DNA of 64,000 nt. Origin: Mycobacterium sp. (GTDB lineage: Bacteria > Actinomycetota > Actinomycetes > Mycobacteriales > Mycobacteriaceae). The notes under the pieces were generated by a model that worked only from the letters and a program-made list of their open reading frames with translations, was not told the origin of the DNA and made no database searches. This document shows positions 9,720 through 18,253 of the stretch, piece by piece (position 1 is the first letter of the stretch; every line of letters starts with the position of its first letter). Location of the stretch: positions 389,199 to 453,198 of the forward strand of contig JAKFVT010000033.1 in NCBI GenBank assembly GCA_021732005.1, given 5' to 3'. Position numbers and translations under genes: made by a program.

Positions 9720-10793
9720 TCAGCCGCCCCACCGCTGCGCAACGGCGACCGCGCGACTCTCCACAGATCGTACCCATTTCGGGTCGATGATCGGCGTCAA
9801 ACCTCGGCCGCGCACATAGTCGTCGAACGCCTCCATCGTCGTCCATTTCGGCGTGAAGCCCAACTCGGAGCGCATTCTGGTGGTGTCCATGACCCGGCCG
9901 TAATTCAGCCAATCCATCTGGTCACGGTTGATGTCGGAAGCCCGGCCCGCTCTTCGCAACGAATACAGTGCCCAAACCGCGGAATTCGGCAACGGAATCG
10001 CAACACGTCCGGACCGCCGAACCGCTTGCGACATCATGATGACGCCGTCGCCGCCGATGTTGAAGGTGCCCGATTTGCCGGCCATCGTCGCCCGCTCCAG
10101 CGCCCCGAGCGCGTCCTGCTCGTGCAGCAGCTGCAACCGCGCATCGTGGCCGAGCATCGTGGTCACCAGCGGGCCGGCCAGGTACCGCGACAGCGCGGTA
10201 TCCATGCCCGGACCGATCATGTTGGCCAGCCGCAGAATCGTGACCGCGATGTCGGGCCTGCGCCGGCCGAGCCCGCGGGCATAGCCCTCGATGTCGATGC
10301 TGTCGCGGGCGAACCCTTCCGCGGGCGGACGGCGGCTACTGCTGTCCTCGGTGAACGCCACCGGGTCGTGCGGGTGCGAGCCGTAGACCTCGGAGGTCGA
10401 CTTGAGGATCACCCGCCGCACCGAGGGTGCCTTCTGGCATGCCGCGAACAGCTGCATGGCGCCCATCACGTTGATTTCCTTCAACGTGGCGCGCCCACCC
10501 GAGCGCGGGGCGTAGGACGCTGCTGCGGCATGCACCACGGTGTCGACTTCGCCGTTGCGAATCACCTTGGCGATGAACGGGTTTCGAATATCGGCGCGCA
10601 CGAACTCGGCGCGACCCATCCGGCGCAGCAGATCCTTGCTCGGCGCTACGGCGTCGACAGCGATGACCTTGTTGATCAGCGGGTTCTGCGCCAGACGCGC
10701 GGTGAGGTATCCGCCGAGGAACCGGCATGCCCCGGTGACCAGCACGACCTTCGGGTAGTGCGGGGCTTCGTTGTCCATACCGCCGGAAGACAT
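9720..10793 (-). CDS. NAD-dependent epimerase/dehydratase-like protein (Rv0501-like)
   Basis: A 357-residue extended-SDR protein. The nucleotide-binding start is VLVTGACRFLGGYL (residues 17-30); the usual GxxGxxG has Arg24 in place of the middle Gly. The Ser of the catalytic region is present (KSTSEVYG, 131-138). Where a Tyr-x-x-x-Lys should follow, the sequence is FARDSIDIEG, with Phe161 and Ser165, so the classical catalytic Tyr/Lys pair is missing. It is annotated galE2 in M. tuberculosis but may not be an epimerase; a regulatory or redox-sensing role, or altered chemistry, is possible. It lies upstream of the acyltransferase. Confidence 0.8.
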   Translation of the reverse strand: MSSGGMDNEAPHYPKVVLVTGACRFLGGYLTARLAQNPLINKVIAVDAVAPSKDLLRRMGRAEFVRADIRNPFIAKVIRNGEVDTVVHAAAASYAPRSGGRATLKEINVMGAMQLFAACQKAPSVRRVILKSTSEVYGSHPHDPVAFTEDSSSRRPPAEGFARDSIDIEGYARGLGRRRPDIAVTILRLANMIGPGMDTALSRYLAGPLVTTMLGHDARLQLLHEQDALGALERATMAGKSGTFNIGGDGVIMMSQAVRRSGRVAIPLPNSAVWALYSLRRAGRASDINRDQMDWLNYGRVMDTTRMRSELGFTPKWTTMEAFDDYVRGRGLTPIIDPKWVRSVESRAVAVAQRWGG

Positions 10794-10867
10794 CAGAACA
10801 GCCTATCGGCCTGCGCGAGACCCGGCACGGCTCGACGACGATGGCCGAGCCAGGCCGGGTGCGACGA

Positions 10868-10969
10868 CTACTTGCCGAGTTTTCTGCGCTGGACCCGGGT
10901 ACGACGCAGCAGCTTGCGGTGCTTCTTCTTCGACATGCGCTTACGCCGCTTCTTGATGACTGAACCCAT
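10868..10969 (-). CDS. 30S ribosomal protein bS22 (AURKAIP1/COX24-like)
   Basis: A 33-residue, very basic peptide, [12 protein letters not shown] followed by a Lys/Arg-rich stretch and ending RRKLGK. It matches the small actinobacterial protein (Rv0500B) that is related to the mitochondrial small-subunit protein mS38 and was seen as bS22 in mycobacterial ribosome structures near the decoding centre. It is shorter than most gene callers accept and was found by reading the strand directly. It lies between the epimerase-like gene and the HTH protein. Confidence 0.85.
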
Positions 10970-11085
10970 GAAAATCCGCTACCTAAATCCTCGCAGTGCC
11001 TGCACGAGAGCAGGCTTCTTGTGTCCCGGACACCTTACCTAAGCAGGCATGCGGAACGGAAAACGACCTAGTGCCGACGAGCTCG

Positions 11086-11346
11086 CTAGCCCGCGTCGAA
11101 GTACGACGTCTCCAGCAGATCGTGAACGGCCTTGGCGTGCACCCGGAACGACCTGCCCACCCGTACCGCGGGCAGCTCGCCGTTGTGCACCAGGCGGTAG
11201 ACCGTCATCTTGCTGACGCGCATCAGCGCGGCGACCTCGGCGACGGTGAGAAACTGAGCTCGAGCGGCGGGCGGGTTGTCGGCGCCGGCATCACGCGCCG
11301 ACTTTCCAGCCGAATCCCGCGCTGATGGCCCGTTCATAGACGTCAT
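11086..11346 (-). CDS. Excisionase-type helix-turn-helix protein (Rv0500A-like)
   Basis: An 86-residue MerR/excisionase-family DNA-binding protein. The helix-turn-helix is FLTVAEVAALMRVSKMTVYR, followed by the wing NGELPAVRVGRSFRV. The start is the ATG at 11346 (MTSMNGPS), matching the family length; a longer frame adds 22 unlikely residues. Despite the excisionase label there is no integrase or phage gene nearby. The gene is part of the conserved mycobacterial core and probably acts as a small transcription factor. It follows proC on the same strand in the order proC, HTH, bS22. Confidence 0.8.
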   Translation of the reverse strand: MTSMNGPSARDSAGKSARDAGADNPPAARAQFLTVAEVAALMRVSKMTVYRLVHNGELPAVRVGRSFRVHAKAVHDLLETSYFDAG

Positions 11347-11484
11347 CGCAACCCAATCCGTCAGGCACGGCAGCTCCAGCGGCTTCCCCACCGCTGGCAC
11401 CCAGCCGTGCATACACGAGGAGAATAGCGTGGCGGATGGGGTTACTGCGACGGGTGTGGGTCAATCCATCAGAAATTCTTTGAA

Positions 11485-12348
11485 CTACTCTGATGTAATT
11501 CCTAGCTGCTCAGAGCGGGTTTTTGCGGCATCGATGGCAGCCGCGAGGGCCGCCCGCAGCCCACCATTCTCGAGTTCCCGCAGGCCAGCGGCAGTGGTGC
11601 CGCCGGGTGATGTCACCATCGCCCGCAGCCGGGCCGGCGACGTGTCCAGGCCAACGTCTTCGCCAGCAGCCCGCTGGCTGTCGAGGCGTTCCAGCAGCAT
11701 CGCCGCGGATCCGGCCATGGTCTGCACGGCAAGGTCCGTCGCGACGGCCCTCCCGAGCCCGTTGGCGACCGCCGCGTCGACCAATGCTTCGACGAACAGG
11801 AAGAAGTAGGCGGGCCCCGAACCGGAGACGGCCGTGACGGCGTCCAGCTGGCTCTCCGGGACCGTCAACACGTCACCGACGCAGCGGAAGACCGCCGCGA
11901 CGTCAGCGAGCTGCTCAGCGGTGGCGAACCGCCCAGGCGCCATGGCGCTGACGCCCGCGCCGACCAGAGCCGGCGCGTTGGGCATCACCCGGACGACCGG
12001 TGATCCGGCGGGCAGTCGCGATTCGTAGAAGCCGATCGTCACCCCCGCGGCGACGGTCACGAAGACCTGCTCGACGGAGTCGCTCTCGGCCCGCGCCGCG
12101 GCCTCGGCGATCTCGGCGACGACGGACTCGGCATCACCGGGCTTGACCGCCACGATGACGAATGTCGCGGTCTCCACCGCCTCCGACACCGACGCCAGCT
12201 GGATCGAATACTTCTCGCCCAGGTAGCGAGCACGCTCCGGCATGCGCTCGGAGACGACGATGTCCTTCACCTGCCGGCCCGCCCGAAGCAGTCCCGCAAG
12301 GATCGCCTCGCCCATACTGCCGCCGCCGATGATCGCGATTCTGGCCAT
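11485..12348 (-). CDS. proC: Pyrroline-5-carboxylate reductase
   Basis: Last step of proline synthesis, reducing P5C with NADPH. The 287-residue protein starts with IAIIGGGSMGEAILAGLL (Rossmann fold) and has AVKPGD, the VRVMPNAPALVGAG block, and the C-terminal GSGPAYFF and TSPGGTTAAGL segments that form the active site. Length and motifs are normal. It lies downstream of the thioesterase-like gene with a palindromic repeat in between. Confidence 0.95.
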   Translation of the reverse strand: MARIAIIGGGSMGEAILAGLLRAGRQVKDIVVSERMPERARYLGEKYSIQLASVSEAVETATFVIVAVKPGDAESVVAEIAEAAARAESDSVEQVFVTVAAGVTIGFYESRLPAGSPVVRVMPNAPALVGAGVSAMAPGRFATAEQLADVAAVFRCVGDVLTVPESQLDAVTAVSGSGPAYFFLFVEALVDAAVANGLGRAVATDLAVQTMAGSAAMLLERLDSQRAAGEDVGLDTSPARLRAMVTSPGGTTAAGLRELENGGLRAALAAAIDAAKTRSEQLGITSE

Positions 12349-12381
12349 GGGCAGACCCTATCGGCCGTTCGAGATCCCCAC

Positions 12382-12430
12382 GATTTCGGCGCGCTTTCGT
12401 TCGCCCAGCGGCGGTTTGCGCGCCGAAGTC
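12382..12430 (-). repeat. Palindromic intergenic repeat, copy 1
   Basis: A 49-base element with 13-base inverted arms, GATTTCGGCGCGC and GCGCGCCGAAGTC (12 of 13 pair), around a 23-base loop. It matches the element at 62829-62877 at 46 of 49 positions. It begins exactly at the stop codon of the thioesterase-like gene. This looks like a dispersed REP-type element or a terminator-like hairpin. Confidence 0.75.
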
Positions 12431-13226
12431 ACTGGGCGGGTACCAGGGCGAGCTGGCGGGTCTGCACGATGATGCGTCCGGCGCTGTCCACCACGGTGTG
12501 GTCCTCGTCGAACCAGTCCTGGCCGATCTGGGTCGTCGTGCACGCCACCCGCAGCCAACCCTGGTCGGGCATGCCCCGCAGGTACGCCGTCATCTGCACC
12601 GTCGGCGCCCAGCCACGGCGGCCCACCGCATAGCAGGCCGGCACCGAGATGTCGCCGCACATCAGCGCGAACAACACGTCCACCGGCCCGTCCTTGGGCC
12701 GCACCCAGATCTTGAACACCGGCGCCCCGGACCCGGTACGCGTCTCATCCAGATCGGGCCGGATATCGCAGCCGCGCGCCAGATTGTTGATCGCCGCGGC
12801 CGGGTGGCCTGGACCGATCGGCTCGATGTGCTCCGGCGGCTCGACGCTCATCAGCGGTGTCACCGGATTGGCCGACAGCAGGGGCTCGACGTGATGTTCC
12901 GGATCGCCCAGGGTGACGACGCTGCGCACGCACGTGCGCCCACCCTGGGTGAGGGCGACGTCGACCAAACCGATTCGGCGTCCGCGCTTCTGCACTCCTG
13001 TGACCAGGCGGACCGATCCGGGATCCGGCGCCGACAGGAAGTCCGCCGACACCGCAACCGGCTCAAAGCCTTGTTGCGCGTACGCGGCCCGGGCGGCGTT
13101 GGCGCACAGCGCCAACATCACGCCACCGTGGATCTTGGGCCCAATTGTCCAGTGCTCGTTGAGGTTTGCCTCGAAACCATCCTCGACGGGGTGCAACATC
13201 ATCGCGTCGGCGAACCGGGGGTGCAT
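12429..13226 (-). CDS. Acyl-CoA thioesterase-like protein (Rv0499-like)
   Basis: A 265-residue protein with a double hot-dog layout. An N-terminal half contains HWTIGPKIHGGVMLALCANAA, the substrate-channel helix of TesB/PaaI-like thioesterases, and the C-terminal half repeats the fold (FALMCGDISVPA, VQMTAYLRGMP). The ATG at 13226 has an AAAGG ribosome binding site; a longer frame adds 39 unlikely residues. It probably hydrolyses acyl-CoA or acyl-ACP. The stop codon coincides with the edge of the palindromic repeat. Confidence 0.7.
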   Translation of the reverse strand: MHPRFADAMMLHPVEDGFEANLNEHWTIGPKIHGGVMLALCANAARAAYAQQGFEPVAVSADFLSAPDPGSVRLVTGVQKRGRRIGLVDVALTQGGRTCVRSVVTLGDPEHHVEPLLSANPVTPLMSVEPPEHIEPIGPGHPAAAINNLARGCDIRPDLDETRTGSGAPVFKIWVRPKDGPVDVLFALMCGDISVPACYAVGRRGWAPTVQMTAYLRGMPDQGWLRVACTTTQIGQDWFDEDHTVVDSAGRIIVQTRQLALVPAQ

Positions 13227-13266
13227 CAATGCCTTTCTCACACAACAATTCCGCGCGCCGCGGCAC

Positions 13267-14112
13267 TCACCGCAGCAGGTGGGTGCGCGCGAACTGCAGC
13301 GATTCGACCAGCAGCGCCTCGCGCTCAGCCTTGGTACGCGCACCCGAGGTGGTGACCTCCAGGATCACATGCCCGGTGAAGTCACTTGCGGCCAGCATCT
13401 GGCACACCTCGGCGGTCGGCTGGGTTCCCCGGCCGGGCACCAGGTGTTCATCGGTCGAGGCACCGTTGCCGTCGCAGAGGTGCAGGTGCACCAGACCCTC
13501 ACCCATCCGGTCGGCCATCTCCAGGGCGTCGGTGCCCGCCGTCGCGGTGTGGGACAGGTCCAGCGTGTAGTGCGCGTGGTTGCCGTCCAGCGGGTCATAC
13601 GACGGCGCGAACGCCGAAATGCCCACCCCGGGACGGCCGCCGCGCTTGCGCATCCGCTCGATCGACGGGTCGCCGGAGCCGAAGAACCTGTCGGCACGGA
13701 ACGGGAACATGTTCTCCACCGCGACCAGAACGTCACTGCGGCTTTCCAACTCGGCGACCTGTTCGCTGAACCCGTCGGCGTAGCGGCGCTGCCACCGGAA
13801 CGGCGGATGCACCACGACGGTCTGCGCGCCGAGCCGCTCGGCGGCCTGCACGCTGCGGGTCAGCTTCGGGATGGGATTGGCTCCCCACACCCGCTGGGAG
13901 ATCAGCAGGCACGGCGCGTGCACCGACAACACGGGCATGTCGTATCGCCGGGACAGCTTGGCAATGGCGCCGATGTCTTGGCTCACGGTTTCGGCCCACA
14001 CCATGAGTTCGACTCCGTCGTAACCCAATTCGGCCGCGTACTCGAATGCGGCCTCGGTCCTCAGCGGATAGACGGAGGCCGTCGACAGACCGACCTTGAT
14101 GGCTGGGCGCAC
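13267..14112 (-). CDS. Sugar phosphate isomerase/epimerase-type TIM-barrel protein (Rv0498-like)
   Basis: A 281-residue xylose-isomerase-like TIM barrel. Metal-ligand type strands are visible: LSVHAPCL, VVVHPPF, VAVENMFPF (Glu), LDLSHTATAG (Asp, His) and LHLCDGNG, with a final ILEVTT (Glu). The set of His, Glu and Asp residues fits a divalent-metal isomerase or endonuclease-IV fold. The GTG start gives MRPAIKVGLS, conserved in mycobacteria. Substrate unknown. It is seven bases downstream of the next gene and belongs to the Ppx operon. Confidence 0.8.
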   Translation of the reverse strand: MRPAIKVGLSTASVYPLRTEAAFEYAAELGYDGVELMVWAETVSQDIGAIAKLSRRYDMPVLSVHAPCLLISQRVWGANPIPKLTRSVQAAERLGAQTVVVHPPFRWQRRYADGFSEQVAELESRSDVLVAVENMFPFRADRFFGSGDPSIERMRKRGGRPGVGISAFAPSYDPLDGNHAHYTLDLSHTATAGTDALEMADRMGEGLVHLHLCDGNGASTDEHLVPGRGTQPTAEVCQMLAASDFTGHVILEVTTSGARTKAEREALLVESLQFARTHLLR

Positions 14113-14119
14113 TGACGAA

Positions 14120-15103
14120 TCAGGTCGATTGCAACAGCGCCAGCGGTCCGAGCGTCACCAGCGCACCGACCGCCACGGCGATCAGCGTGCTGGCGATGTC
14201 CTCGGTTTTCCGGACGATTCGGACGGCGATCACCAAACCGAGGATGACCAACACCGAAAGCACCAGCGCGACGATGTTGTTCCACCGCCACAGTTGGTCG
14301 AACGCGATGAACAGCCCGGCACCGAACGCCACGGCCAGTATCGACTGCCCGGCGACCAGCAGCCCGCGCCAGAGCGCCGTGAGCTTGCCTTCGCGTGGAT
14401 AGTCCTCGTCCTGGTCCGCCTGGGCGTCGAGGCCTGCCGATGCCGCGTCGCCGTCGTGCTCGTCGACGGCCACGCCGCGGCGGGCGAGGTCGTCAGCGAC
14501 GGTCTGGCCGCTGAACAGGGCGCCGGCGGAGGACCGCAGATAGGACTGCAGCTCAGCGGCTTCGTCGACCTGTTCGTCGGCGGTCAGGTCGAGCACGGGC
14601 GCCGCCTCATCGACCGGGTCGAACGCCATCTGCTCGGCGTCGGAGTCCGATTCGTCGGCGGGGGTGGGTTCGGGCCGGCGCTGCGGGCGCGGGTCATACG
14701 CGCGTTCCGGGGTCTGCTCGCGACGCGGCAGCGGGCTGTCCGAGCGCGGTGGCGGTCCGTCGAACGGGCGCTCCAGCGTCTCGTCCTCGTGTTCCTCGCG
14801 CTGTTCCTCAGCCTCGTCGGCCTCGACCACCCCGGCTGAGCCGTTGGTGGCGGCCGGCGCCTGGGCAGGCGGCTCCTGCTCGACCGACTCCTCGGCGACC
14901 TCGTCGTGACGCACGACGGGCATTTCGCCGGTTCGAATGATCGGGATCTCGCCGGTCAATTCCGCGACAGTCACGGCGTCACTGTTGCCGCGACGACGAC
15001 GGCGGCGCCCCCCGACCGGCGGTGAGCCGATCGTTCCGTTCTTGGCGAGCAGCTCGGCCACCGAGATGGGCCGGCTGTTCTCGCTGTCATCTGGTGCTGT
15101 CAT
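14120..15103 (-). CDS. Membrane protein with long acidic N-terminal region (Rv0497-like)
   Basis: A 327-residue protein. Residues 1-20 carry a conserved SVAELLAKNGTIGSP segment followed by an Arg cluster. Residues about 50-230 are acidic, Pro/Glu/Asp-rich and probably disordered, and residues about 240-325 hold three membrane helices. The ATG overlaps the upstream ppx stop by four bases. Function unknown. The layout (short cytoplasmic motif, disordered linker, membrane anchor) suits a scaffold that recruits partners at the membrane. Confidence 0.7.
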   Translation of the reverse strand: MTAPDDSENSRPISVAELLAKNGTIGSPPVGGRRRRRRGNSDAVTVAELTGEIPIIRTGEMPVVRHDEVAEESVEQEPPAQAPAATNGSAGVVEADEAEEQREEHEDETLERPFDGPPPRSDSPLPRREQTPERAYDPRPQRRPEPTPADESDSDAEQMAFDPVDEAAPVLDLTADEQVDEAAELQSYLRSSAGALFSGQTVADDLARRGVAVDEHDGDAASAGLDAQADQDEDYPREGKLTALWRGLLVAGQSILAVAFGAGLFIAFDQLWRWNNIVALVLSVLVILGLVIAVRIVRKTEDIASTLIAVAVGALVTLGPLALLQST

Positions 15104-16113
15104 CGTGTGCCTCTCGATCGGGCAGTCGACCGATCAAAATTCTTGCTTCCAGCATCCCCCACGGCGGTTTCCACCAGGGCAGTTCCGTCAGCTTCACTGT
15201 CGAGTCGGCGCAGGATGAGACCCTCGCGCAGCGCCCACGGGCAGATGTCCACGGATTCCAATGACAGTGCTCGCATGCTCGCCTCCGCCACCAGAGCACC
15301 GGCCACTATCTGTGGCGCCCGCTCGGCACTGACTCCCTCCAACTCGGCACGATCTGTCGTGGTCATCCTAGAGATGAAAGATATGAGCTGCCTCAGGCCG
15401 TTGAGGGTGAGCGTTCGTTTGACCCTGGGCCCGGCACCCGACGGGGCCGCGCCGGTGAGCCGCGCCAGCGACCGGAACGTCTTCGACGTCGCGACCGCGA
15501 GGTCGGGGAGGCCGGCCTCCAGGACGAACGCACTGGCCTCGGCCAGCTCGTTGTCCAGCCAGTCGCGCAGCATCGCGACGCGGCGGCGGCCCGGCGGGTC
15601 GTCCGGGAGCCACTCGCGGGTGAGCCGGCCGGCGCCCAACGGCAGCGACAGCGCCACCTCGGGAGCCTCGTCGACGCCGTTGGACAGCTCCAGCGAGCCG
15701 CCGCCGATGTCGAGGTTGATGATGCGGCCCGCGCTCCAGCCGTACCAGCGGCGCACCGCCAGGAACGTCAGCCGTGACTCGTTGGAACCGGACAGGACCT
15801 GCAGGTTCACCCCGGTTTCGGCGAGCACACGCGCCAGGACATCCTCGGAGTTCTTGGCGTCGCGCACCGCCGAGGTGGCGAAGGCCATCAGGTCGGCGCA
15901 GCCCGAGCTGGCCGCGATCTTCGCGAATTCGTCGATGGTGTCGATCAGCTTGTCGGCACCGCGGCGGGTGAGCTTGCCCGAGTCGTCGATCGCCTCGGCG
16001 AGCCGCAGCGCGGCTTTGGTCGAGCTCATCGGAGTCGGATGCCCGCCGCGGTGGGCATCGACCACCAGCAGATGAACTGTGTTGCTGCCCACGTCGAGCA
16101 CGCCTAATCGCAC
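15100..16113 (-). CDS. Exopolyphosphatase / pppGpp phosphohydrolase family protein
   Basis: A 337-residue Ppx/GppA phosphatase in the ASKHA fold, equivalent to Rv0496. Phosphate-binding blocks are [14 protein letters not shown] (start), [11 protein letters not shown], and [10 protein letters not shown]. The mycobacterial homologue hydrolyses short polyphosphate. The GTG at 16113 ([12 protein letters not shown]) is the family start; a longer frame runs into the divergent gene's leader. It heads a four-gene unit with the next three genes downstream. A PPK2 polyphosphate kinase is encoded at 52184. Confidence 0.85.
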   Translation of the reverse strand: MRLGVLDVGSNTVHLLVVDAHRGGHPTPMSSTKAALRLAEAIDDSGKLTRRGADKLIDTIDEFAKIAASSGCADLMAFATSAVRDAKNSEDVLARVLAETGVNLQVLSGSNESRLTFLAVRRWYGWSAGRIINLDIGGGSLELSNGVDEAPEVALSLPLGAGRLTREWLPDDPPGRRRVAMLRDWLDNELAEASAFVLEAGLPDLAVATSKTFRSLARLTGAAPSGAGPRVKRTLTLNGLRQLISFISRMTTTDRAELEGVSAERAPQIVAGALVAEASMRALSLESVDICPWALREGLILRRLDSEADGTALVETAVGDAGSKNFDRSTARSRGTR

Positions 16114-16195
16114 GTGAACAAAACTAGCCTGCGTTCCCTGCGCGGCACCTGCGACATGGGGCAAATGCCACCGCGAAGGTCGCGCGCACTTGGAC

Positions 16196-16201
16196 TACGG
16201 T
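16196..16201 (+). promoter_or_regulatory. Predicted -10 box for the Rv0495c-like gene
   Basis: TACGGT (TAnnnT class) ends eight bases before the GTG at 16210, which predicts a leaderless or near-leaderless transcript. This supports the shorter start of the gene. Confidence 0.4.
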
Positions 16202-16209
16202 TGGGCGCT

Positions 16210-16986
16210 GTGACGGATGCGCACCCTGGCGAAGTTGACCTGGACTTCCCCCGCGAGTGGGTGGAGTTCTACGACCCGGACAACCCGGAACATCTGATCG
16301 CCGCGGATTTGACTTGGCTGCTGTCGAATTGGACGTGCGTGTTCGGCACGCCGGCCTGCAAGGGCACCGTCGAGGGCCGACCGGACGACGGTTGCTGTTC
16401 GCACGGGGCGTTCCTGTCCGACGACGACGACCGCGCCAACCTCGACGACGCCGTCAAGCACCTGACCGACGAGGATTGGCAGTTCCGGGACAAGGGGCTG
16501 GGCCGCAAGGGTTACCTCGAGATGGACGAGTTCGACGACAAACCGAGCCTGCGCACCCGCAAATACAAGGGCGCCTGCATCTTCCTCAACCGGCCGGGTT
16601 TCCCGACCGGCATCGGCTGCGCGCTGCACACCAAGGCCCTCAAGCTCGGGGTCGAGCCGCTGACCATGAAGCCCGAGGTCTGCTGGCAGCTCCCCATCCG
16701 GCGCGTCCAGGAATGGATCACCCGGCCGGACGGGTCGGAGATCCTGAAATCCACGATCACCGAATACGACCGGCGCGGCTGGGGCGAAGGCGGTGCCGAC
16801 CTGCACTGGTACTGCACCGGCGACCCGGCCGCCCACGTCGGCGCCAAGCAGGTGTGGCAGTCCTACGCCCCGGAGCTGACCGAGCTGCTCGGTGAGAAGG
16901 CGTACGCGGAGTTGGCGGCGATGTGCCGGCGGCGTGGTGGATTCCCGCTGATCGCCATTCACCCGGCCACCCGGGCTGCGCAGTAG
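16210..16986 (+). CDS. Cysteine-rich conserved protein (Rv0495c-like)
   Basis: A 258-residue cytoplasmic protein with conserved Cys/His groups: [46 protein letters not shown] and WYCTGDP. The Cys spacing resembles the YkgJ/DUF3109 cysteine-cluster proteins thought to bind a metal or Fe-S centre. The start is set at the GTG 16210 rather than at 16114, because the longer version would leave no room for the divergent ppx promoter and the shorter one has a well-placed -10. Function unknown. Confidence 0.75.
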   Translation: MTDAHPGEVDLDFPREWVEFYDPDNPEHLIAADLTWLLSNWTCVFGTPACKGTVEGRPDDGCCSHGAFLSDDDDRANLDDAVKHLTDEDWQFRDKGLGRKGYLEMDEFDDKPSLRTRKYKGACIFLNRPGFPTGIGCALHTKALKLGVEPLTMKPEVCWQLPIRRVQEWITRPDGSEILKSTITEYDRRGWGEGGADLHWYCTGDPAAHVGAKQVWQSYAPELTELLGEKAYAELAAMCRRRGGFPLIAIHPATRAAQ

Positions 16987-17098
16987 CGCAGATATCGCGA
17001 ACGCACGATTACTTGCCTCTAATAGGGAACTAGGTGGTGAACAGTACTACTTTGTTTCGCTGAGATAGCCCTGGCAAGTTTTTTGATCCTGGTCCGTT

Positions 17099-17104
17099 TA
17101 TACT
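17099..17104 (+). promoter_or_regulatory. Predicted -10 box upstream of the ATP-grasp gene
   Basis: TATACT, a near-consensus sigma-A -10, lies 37 bases before the ATG at 17141 in an AT-richer 154-base gap (16987-17140). No good -35 is seen. It marks the left edge of the polysaccharide cluster. Confidence 0.5.
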
Positions 17105-17140
17105 CTGTTGAGTTCGCCTGCGCGACGACGGAGGATGCAG

Positions 17141-18253
17141 ATGAGGCAGGCCAGTCGACGTTCCGTCGTGTTCGTCGACGACGGCGCCTTGTGGCACAGC
17201 TTTCAACAGGTCGCAGCGCTGGTCCGGCGACATGGCTACCGAACAGTGCGCGTCACGACGGCCGAGACCGGCCGGGTCGCGCGGCTGGTGGACCGCCTCC
17301 TCTACGACCATGCCGTGTACCTCACCGACACCGCCGCCCTCGCGGCCCTGCCCGAACTGATCGGGCCGTTCCGTCCCGCCAGACTGTGCGTCACCGACAC
17401 CCTGCTCGACGCCATCCCCGAGGAGGCCGTCGACCGGCTGCCCGGGCAGATCGCGGCCGGCCTGCGAGTCCAACGCCGGCTGAGCCACAAGACCGCCGCC
17501 GGGGCGCTGGCCCTCGAGCGCGGCGCGCTGGTGCCCGATCAACTGCCCGGATCGATGGCCGCCGCCGATGCGGTGCAACAGCTCGGCCTGCCCATCGTGG
17601 TGAAGGCCAACTACGGCGCCGCGGGCTCGGGCGTGCGGATCGCCCGTACGGTCGCCGAGGCCGAACTGGCAGCGGCGGGCATGGGCGCGGCCGACGACTT
17701 CTTCTTCCAGCGTTTCGTCGCCGGCCAGATCCTGTCGTACGCGGCGATGGTGGCCGACGAGGGCATCGTGCAGGAGATGACGTATCAGGGAATCGATTCG
17801 TCGTCGAATCTCACCGGAGCGCCATTGGGGTACGAGGTGATCGATGATCCGGCGTTCACCGAGATCGGTAGGTCCGTCTGCCGAAGCGTCGGAGCGCGCG
17901 GGCCGGTGAATGTGCAAGCGATCCGCGATGACTCGGGCAGGCATTGGGTGATCGACCTCAACATCCGTCCATTCGGCGGCATGCTGAACTACAACCAGGA
18001 TCACATCGACACCGCGGCCGGGTATCTGTTCTCGGCGCAGTTGACCGATGACAGGCCCGTTCACCGCACGCCGCCCACCGGAATACGGATCTCCGAATTC
18101 CCCATCGACGCTGAGGAATTGGCGCGAAACGGCCGATACGGACCGGCCCTCAACGTCTACCTGCGCCGCTCACCGTCGTTCGTGCGCCTGCTGCACGTCA
18201 ACTATCTCGCGTTCGCCGTCCTCAACGGCGTCGCGTACAAGCTAAACATCTAG
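17141..18253 (+). CDS. ATP-grasp ligase of the polysaccharide cluster
   Basis: A 370-residue ATP-grasp protein. An N-terminal domain of about 110 residues precedes the ATP-binding lysine region IVVKANYGAAGSG, the FFFQRFVAGQ strand, and the metal-binding IDLNIRPFGGMLNYN block. The ATG at 17141 is chosen because GGAGG lies six bases upstream; an ATG at 17135 directly abuts that site. ATP-grasp enzymes join a carboxylate to an amine, thiol or alcohol through an acyl-phosphate. Placement beside capsule genes suggests it adds an amide- or ester-linked substituent to a sugar acid, but this is inference. It converges on the double glycosyltransferase with a 12-base overlap. Confidence 0.75.
   Translation: MRQASRRSVVFVDDGALWHSFQQVAALVRRHGYRTVRVTTAETGRVARLVDRLLYDHAVYLTDTAALAALPELIGPFRPARLCVTDTLLDAIPEEAVDRLPGQIAAGLRVQRRLSHKTAAGALALERGALVPDQLPGSMAAADAVQQLGLPIVVKANYGAAGSGVRIARTVAEAELAAAGMGAADDFFFQRFVAGQILSYAAMVADEGIVQEMTYQGIDSSSNLTGAPLGYEVIDDPAFTEIGRSVCRSVGARGPVNVQAIRDDSGRHWVIDLNIRPFGGMLNYNQDHIDTAAGYLFSAQLTDDRPVHRTPPTGIRISEFPIDAEELARNGRYGPALNVYLRRSPSFVRLLHVNYLAFAVLNGVAYKLNI

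Noticed and set aside
11086..11346. Excisionase-type gene as a sign of a prophage or integrated element
   Set aside because: No integrase, att-like repeat or phage gene nearby; the gene belongs to the conserved mycobacterial core order.
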